The position numbers and the translations under genes were made by a program. DNA of 6,908 nucleotides from Deferribacteres bacterium (GTDB taxonomy: Bacteria > Nitrospirota > Thermodesulfovibrionia > UBA6902): the NCBI GenBank assembly GCA_013152795.1, contig JAADFS010000237.1:1-6908 (forward strand). Reading direction: 5' to 3'. Within the stretch, counting starts at the first letter, position 1, and each line of letters opens with the position of its first letter. Of this stretch, positions 5,811-6,908 are shown in pieces. The notes below the pieces were generated by a model. That model saw only the letters and a list, made by a program, of their open reading frames with translations, did no database searches and was not told the DNA's origin.

Positions 5811-5840
5811 TTGACATATCGTACGTAATGTGGTACGTTA
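5811..5840 (+). promoter_or_regulatory. Promoter and putative autoregulatory operator of the toxin-antitoxin operon
   Basis: A perfect TTGACA (5811-5816) sits 17 bp before TACGTT (5834-5839), a moderate -10. Two GTACGT motifs occur 12 bp apart, at 5821-5828 (GTACGTAA) and 5833-5840 (GTACGTTA); the first lies within the palindrome CGTACG (5820-5825). Repeats overlapping the promoter are what a YefM-family repressor would be expected to bind, but the binding is inference. Confidence 0.5.
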
Positions 5841-5857
5841 ATTTAAGGAGTGAAAAT

Positions 5858-6100
5858 ATGACTACATTGTCAGTAAGTGAAGCACGGGCAAAGTTATACA
5901 AACTACTGGATGAAGCCGCGTCTTCCCACGAGCCGATCCAGATTACGGGCAAAAGAAACAATGCGATACTTATTTCTGAAGACGATTGGCGGGCGATACA
6001 GGAGACGCTTTATCTGCTTTCAATTCCGGGGATGAGGGAGTCGATACGGAAAGGGCTGAAAACTCCTGTAGAAAAATGCAGCAAAAATATTAAGTGGTGA
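5858..6100 (+). CDS. Phd/YefM-family antitoxin
   Basis: This 80-residue protein starts at ATG 5858, with AAGGAG at 5845-5850. Ten further codons are open upstream but overlap the promoter and operator, so the shorter form is preferred. The N-terminus MTTLSVSEARAKLYKLLDEA and the following HEPIQITGKRNNAILISEDDW are typical of the DNA-binding half of YefM/Phd proteins. The middle, IQETLYLLSIPGMRESIRKG, matches the stretch that precedes the toxin-neutralising tail in YefM. The basic end (KCSKNIKW) is probably part of that disordered tail. Its expected job is to bind and inhibit the toxin encoded next and, with it, to repress the operon. Its stop codon overlaps the toxin start by 4 bp, so the two are translationally coupled. 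The gene begins 80 bp after the cyclase stop and has its own promoter. Confidence 0.92.
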   Translation: MTTLSVSEARAKLYKLLDEAASSHEPIQITGKRNNAILISEDDWRAIQETLYLLSIPGMRESIRKGLKTPVEKCSKNIKW

Positions 6101-6360
6101 GCTGGCAGTTGGTCTTTACGAAACAGGCACAGAAAGATGCCAAAAAACTGTCGGCAGCCGGGCTTCGTCCAAAAGCGGAAGAACTTCTGGAGATCCTGAA
6201 AGAAGACCCCTTCAGCCGGACCCCTTCATTTGAGAAACTGGTGGGAGACCTGTCCGGAGCCTATTCCCGCCGAATCAATATTCAGCATCGTCTGGTGTAT
6301 CAGGTTCTGAAGGATATCAAAACAATAAAAGTTATCCGCATGTGGAGCCACTATGAATAA
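6097..6360 (+). CDS. YoeB/Txe-family mRNA endoribonuclease toxin
   Basis: Proteins of this family cut mRNA on the ribosome and block translation until neutralised by a YefM-type antitoxin. I place the start at GTG 6097, giving 87 residues beginning M-S-W-Q-L-V-F-T-K, the usual opening of these toxins. Its GTGA overlaps the antitoxin stop. A GTG at 6094 is the alternative and adds one residue. The core KLVGDLSGAYSRRINIQHRLVYQV and the end MWSHYE fit the family. With this start Glu46, Arg65, His85 and Tyr86 fall at or near the positions of the catalytic residues known in E. coli YoeB (E46, R65, H83, Y84), so the toxin looks intact. There is no separate ribosome binding site, consistent with coupling to the antitoxin. 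It ends convergent with purE, 34 bp away. Confidence 0.93.
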   Translation: MSWQLVFTKQAQKDAKKLSAAGLRPKAEELLEILKEDPFSRTPSFEKLVGDLSGAYSRRINIQHRLVYQVLKDIKTIKVIRMWSHYE

Positions 6361-6394
6361 GTCATTATAACCTTAATCTTGCATAAACAGCCGT

Positions 6395-6892
6395 TTAACC
6401 GTTCTCCTCAACCTTTTTAGCCTTTTCTTCCACTTCCCTGACCATTTTCCTGCGGTACTCTTTAAGCACACCGGCAATCCTGCTGTCCCTGATGCCCAAA
6501 ATCTGAGCCGCCAGGATGGCGGCGTTCTTTGCGCCGGCCTTGCCCACTGCCATTGTAGCGACCGGGATGCCGGGCGGCATCTGGACCGTTGAATAAAGGG
6601 CGTCCACGCCCCTGAGGGGGGACGAATCCACAGGCACGCCTATTACAGGGAGTATTGTATGGGAGGCTATCACGCCGGCCAGGTGCGCGGCAGCCCCTGC
6701 GCCCGCAATGATCACCTCCACGCCGCTTTCCTCGGCGTCCCTTACAATCGTGACCGTCCTCTCCGGGGTACGGTGAGCCGATGAGACGGTGAGCCTGTAT
6801 GGAATACCAAACTCCTTCAGGAGCTTTCCCGCAGCCTCCATCACCGGCAAATCAGAATCACTGCCCATAATAATCAATACCCTTGCACTCAT
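6395..6892 (-). CDS. purE: N5-carboxyaminoimidazole ribonucleotide mutase (PurE)
   Basis: PurE catalyses a carboxylation step of purine synthesis, converting N5-CAIR to CAIR (or AIR plus CO2 to CAIR in class II enzymes), in the cytoplasm. At 165 residues it has the usual length. Family motifs are all present: MGSDSDLPVM (9-18, phosphate binding), SAHRTPE (38-44, with the active-site His40), IIAGAGAAAHLAGVIA (61-76), PVIGVPVDSS and YSTVQMPPGIPVATMAVGKAGAKNAA. I expect the class I mutase form, but this was not tested. The ATG at 6892 has AAGGAGA just upstream, which fixes the start. The charged tail (RRKMVREVEEKAKKVEENG) is somewhat longer than the core fold needs. The 16 bp before the start contain TAA within the ribosome binding site, possibly the stop of an upstream operon gene such as another pur gene; this cannot be confirmed here. 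Confidence 0.96.
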   Translation of the reverse strand: MSARVLIIMGSDSDLPVMEAAGKLLKEFGIPYRLTVSSAHRTPERTVTIVRDAEESGVEVIIAGAGAAAHLAGVIASHTILPVIGVPVDSSPLRGVDALYSTVQMPPGIPVATMAVGKAGAKNAAILAAQILGIRDSRIAGVLKEYRRKMVREVEEKAKKVEENG

Positions 6893-6908
6893 GTCTTCTC
6901 CTTACGTC

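Noticed and set aside
6384..6397. TAAAC-AGCC-GTTTA hairpin between the toxin and purE
   Set aside because: The stem is only 5 bp and AT-rich with no following T-run, so it is too weak to call as a terminator, although its place between convergent genes is suggestive.

Overview
This 6.9-kb window looks bacterial. It has AAGGAGG-type ribosome binding sites, exported proteins with AxA signal-peptidase sites, sigma70-like promoter motifs, a YefM/YoeB toxin-antitoxin pair and a bacterial-type PurE. The mix of a very large exported transglutaminase-like protein and an archaeal-type (DacZ-like) diadenylate cyclase would suit a Nitrospirota or former-Deltaproteobacteria lineage. That placement is inference from remembered family distributions, not something the sequence proves.

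Layout. On the minus strand at the left edge lie a truncated small membrane protein (1-297) and, 26 bp upstream of it, a 1026-residue exported transglutaminase-like protein (324-3404). The large gene carries four short arrays of 7-bp repeats inside its coding sequence, in the linkers on either side of a coiled coil. Its last ~120 codons and the partner gene are clearly AT-richer than the rest: about 32% GC by hand count for 1-300 and about 37% for 301-720, against roughly 45-50% for sampled stretches of the remaining gene. From 3561 the sequence becomes GC-richer and housekeeping-like. A small hydrophobic protein (3561-3902, +) runs tail to tail into a periplasmic cyclophilin-type peptidyl-prolyl isomerase (3856-4479, -), with a 47-bp overlap.

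The 395-bp stretch 4480-4874 is a divergent control region. It holds a good extended -10 promoter and a 17-bp perfect inverted repeat whose arms are about 130 bp apart. A possible small leader ORF runs into the ribosome binding site of the diadenylate cyclase gene (4875-5777, +). A YefM-like antitoxin and an overlapping YoeB/Txe-like toxin follow (5858-6360, +), with their own promoter and repeated GTACGT motifs. At the right edge purE (6395-6892, -) converges on the toxin gene and probably belongs to a purine operon outside the window.

How the genes fit together. The pairs that clearly belong together are the toxin with its antitoxin and, more speculatively, the large protein's C-terminal module with the small membrane protein behind it. 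The cyclase, isomerase and purE look like independent housekeeping units. The most interesting parts are the heptanucleotide arrays in the transglutaminase gene, its compositionally distinct C-terminal module plus partner gene, and the inverted repeat in the cyclase leader.
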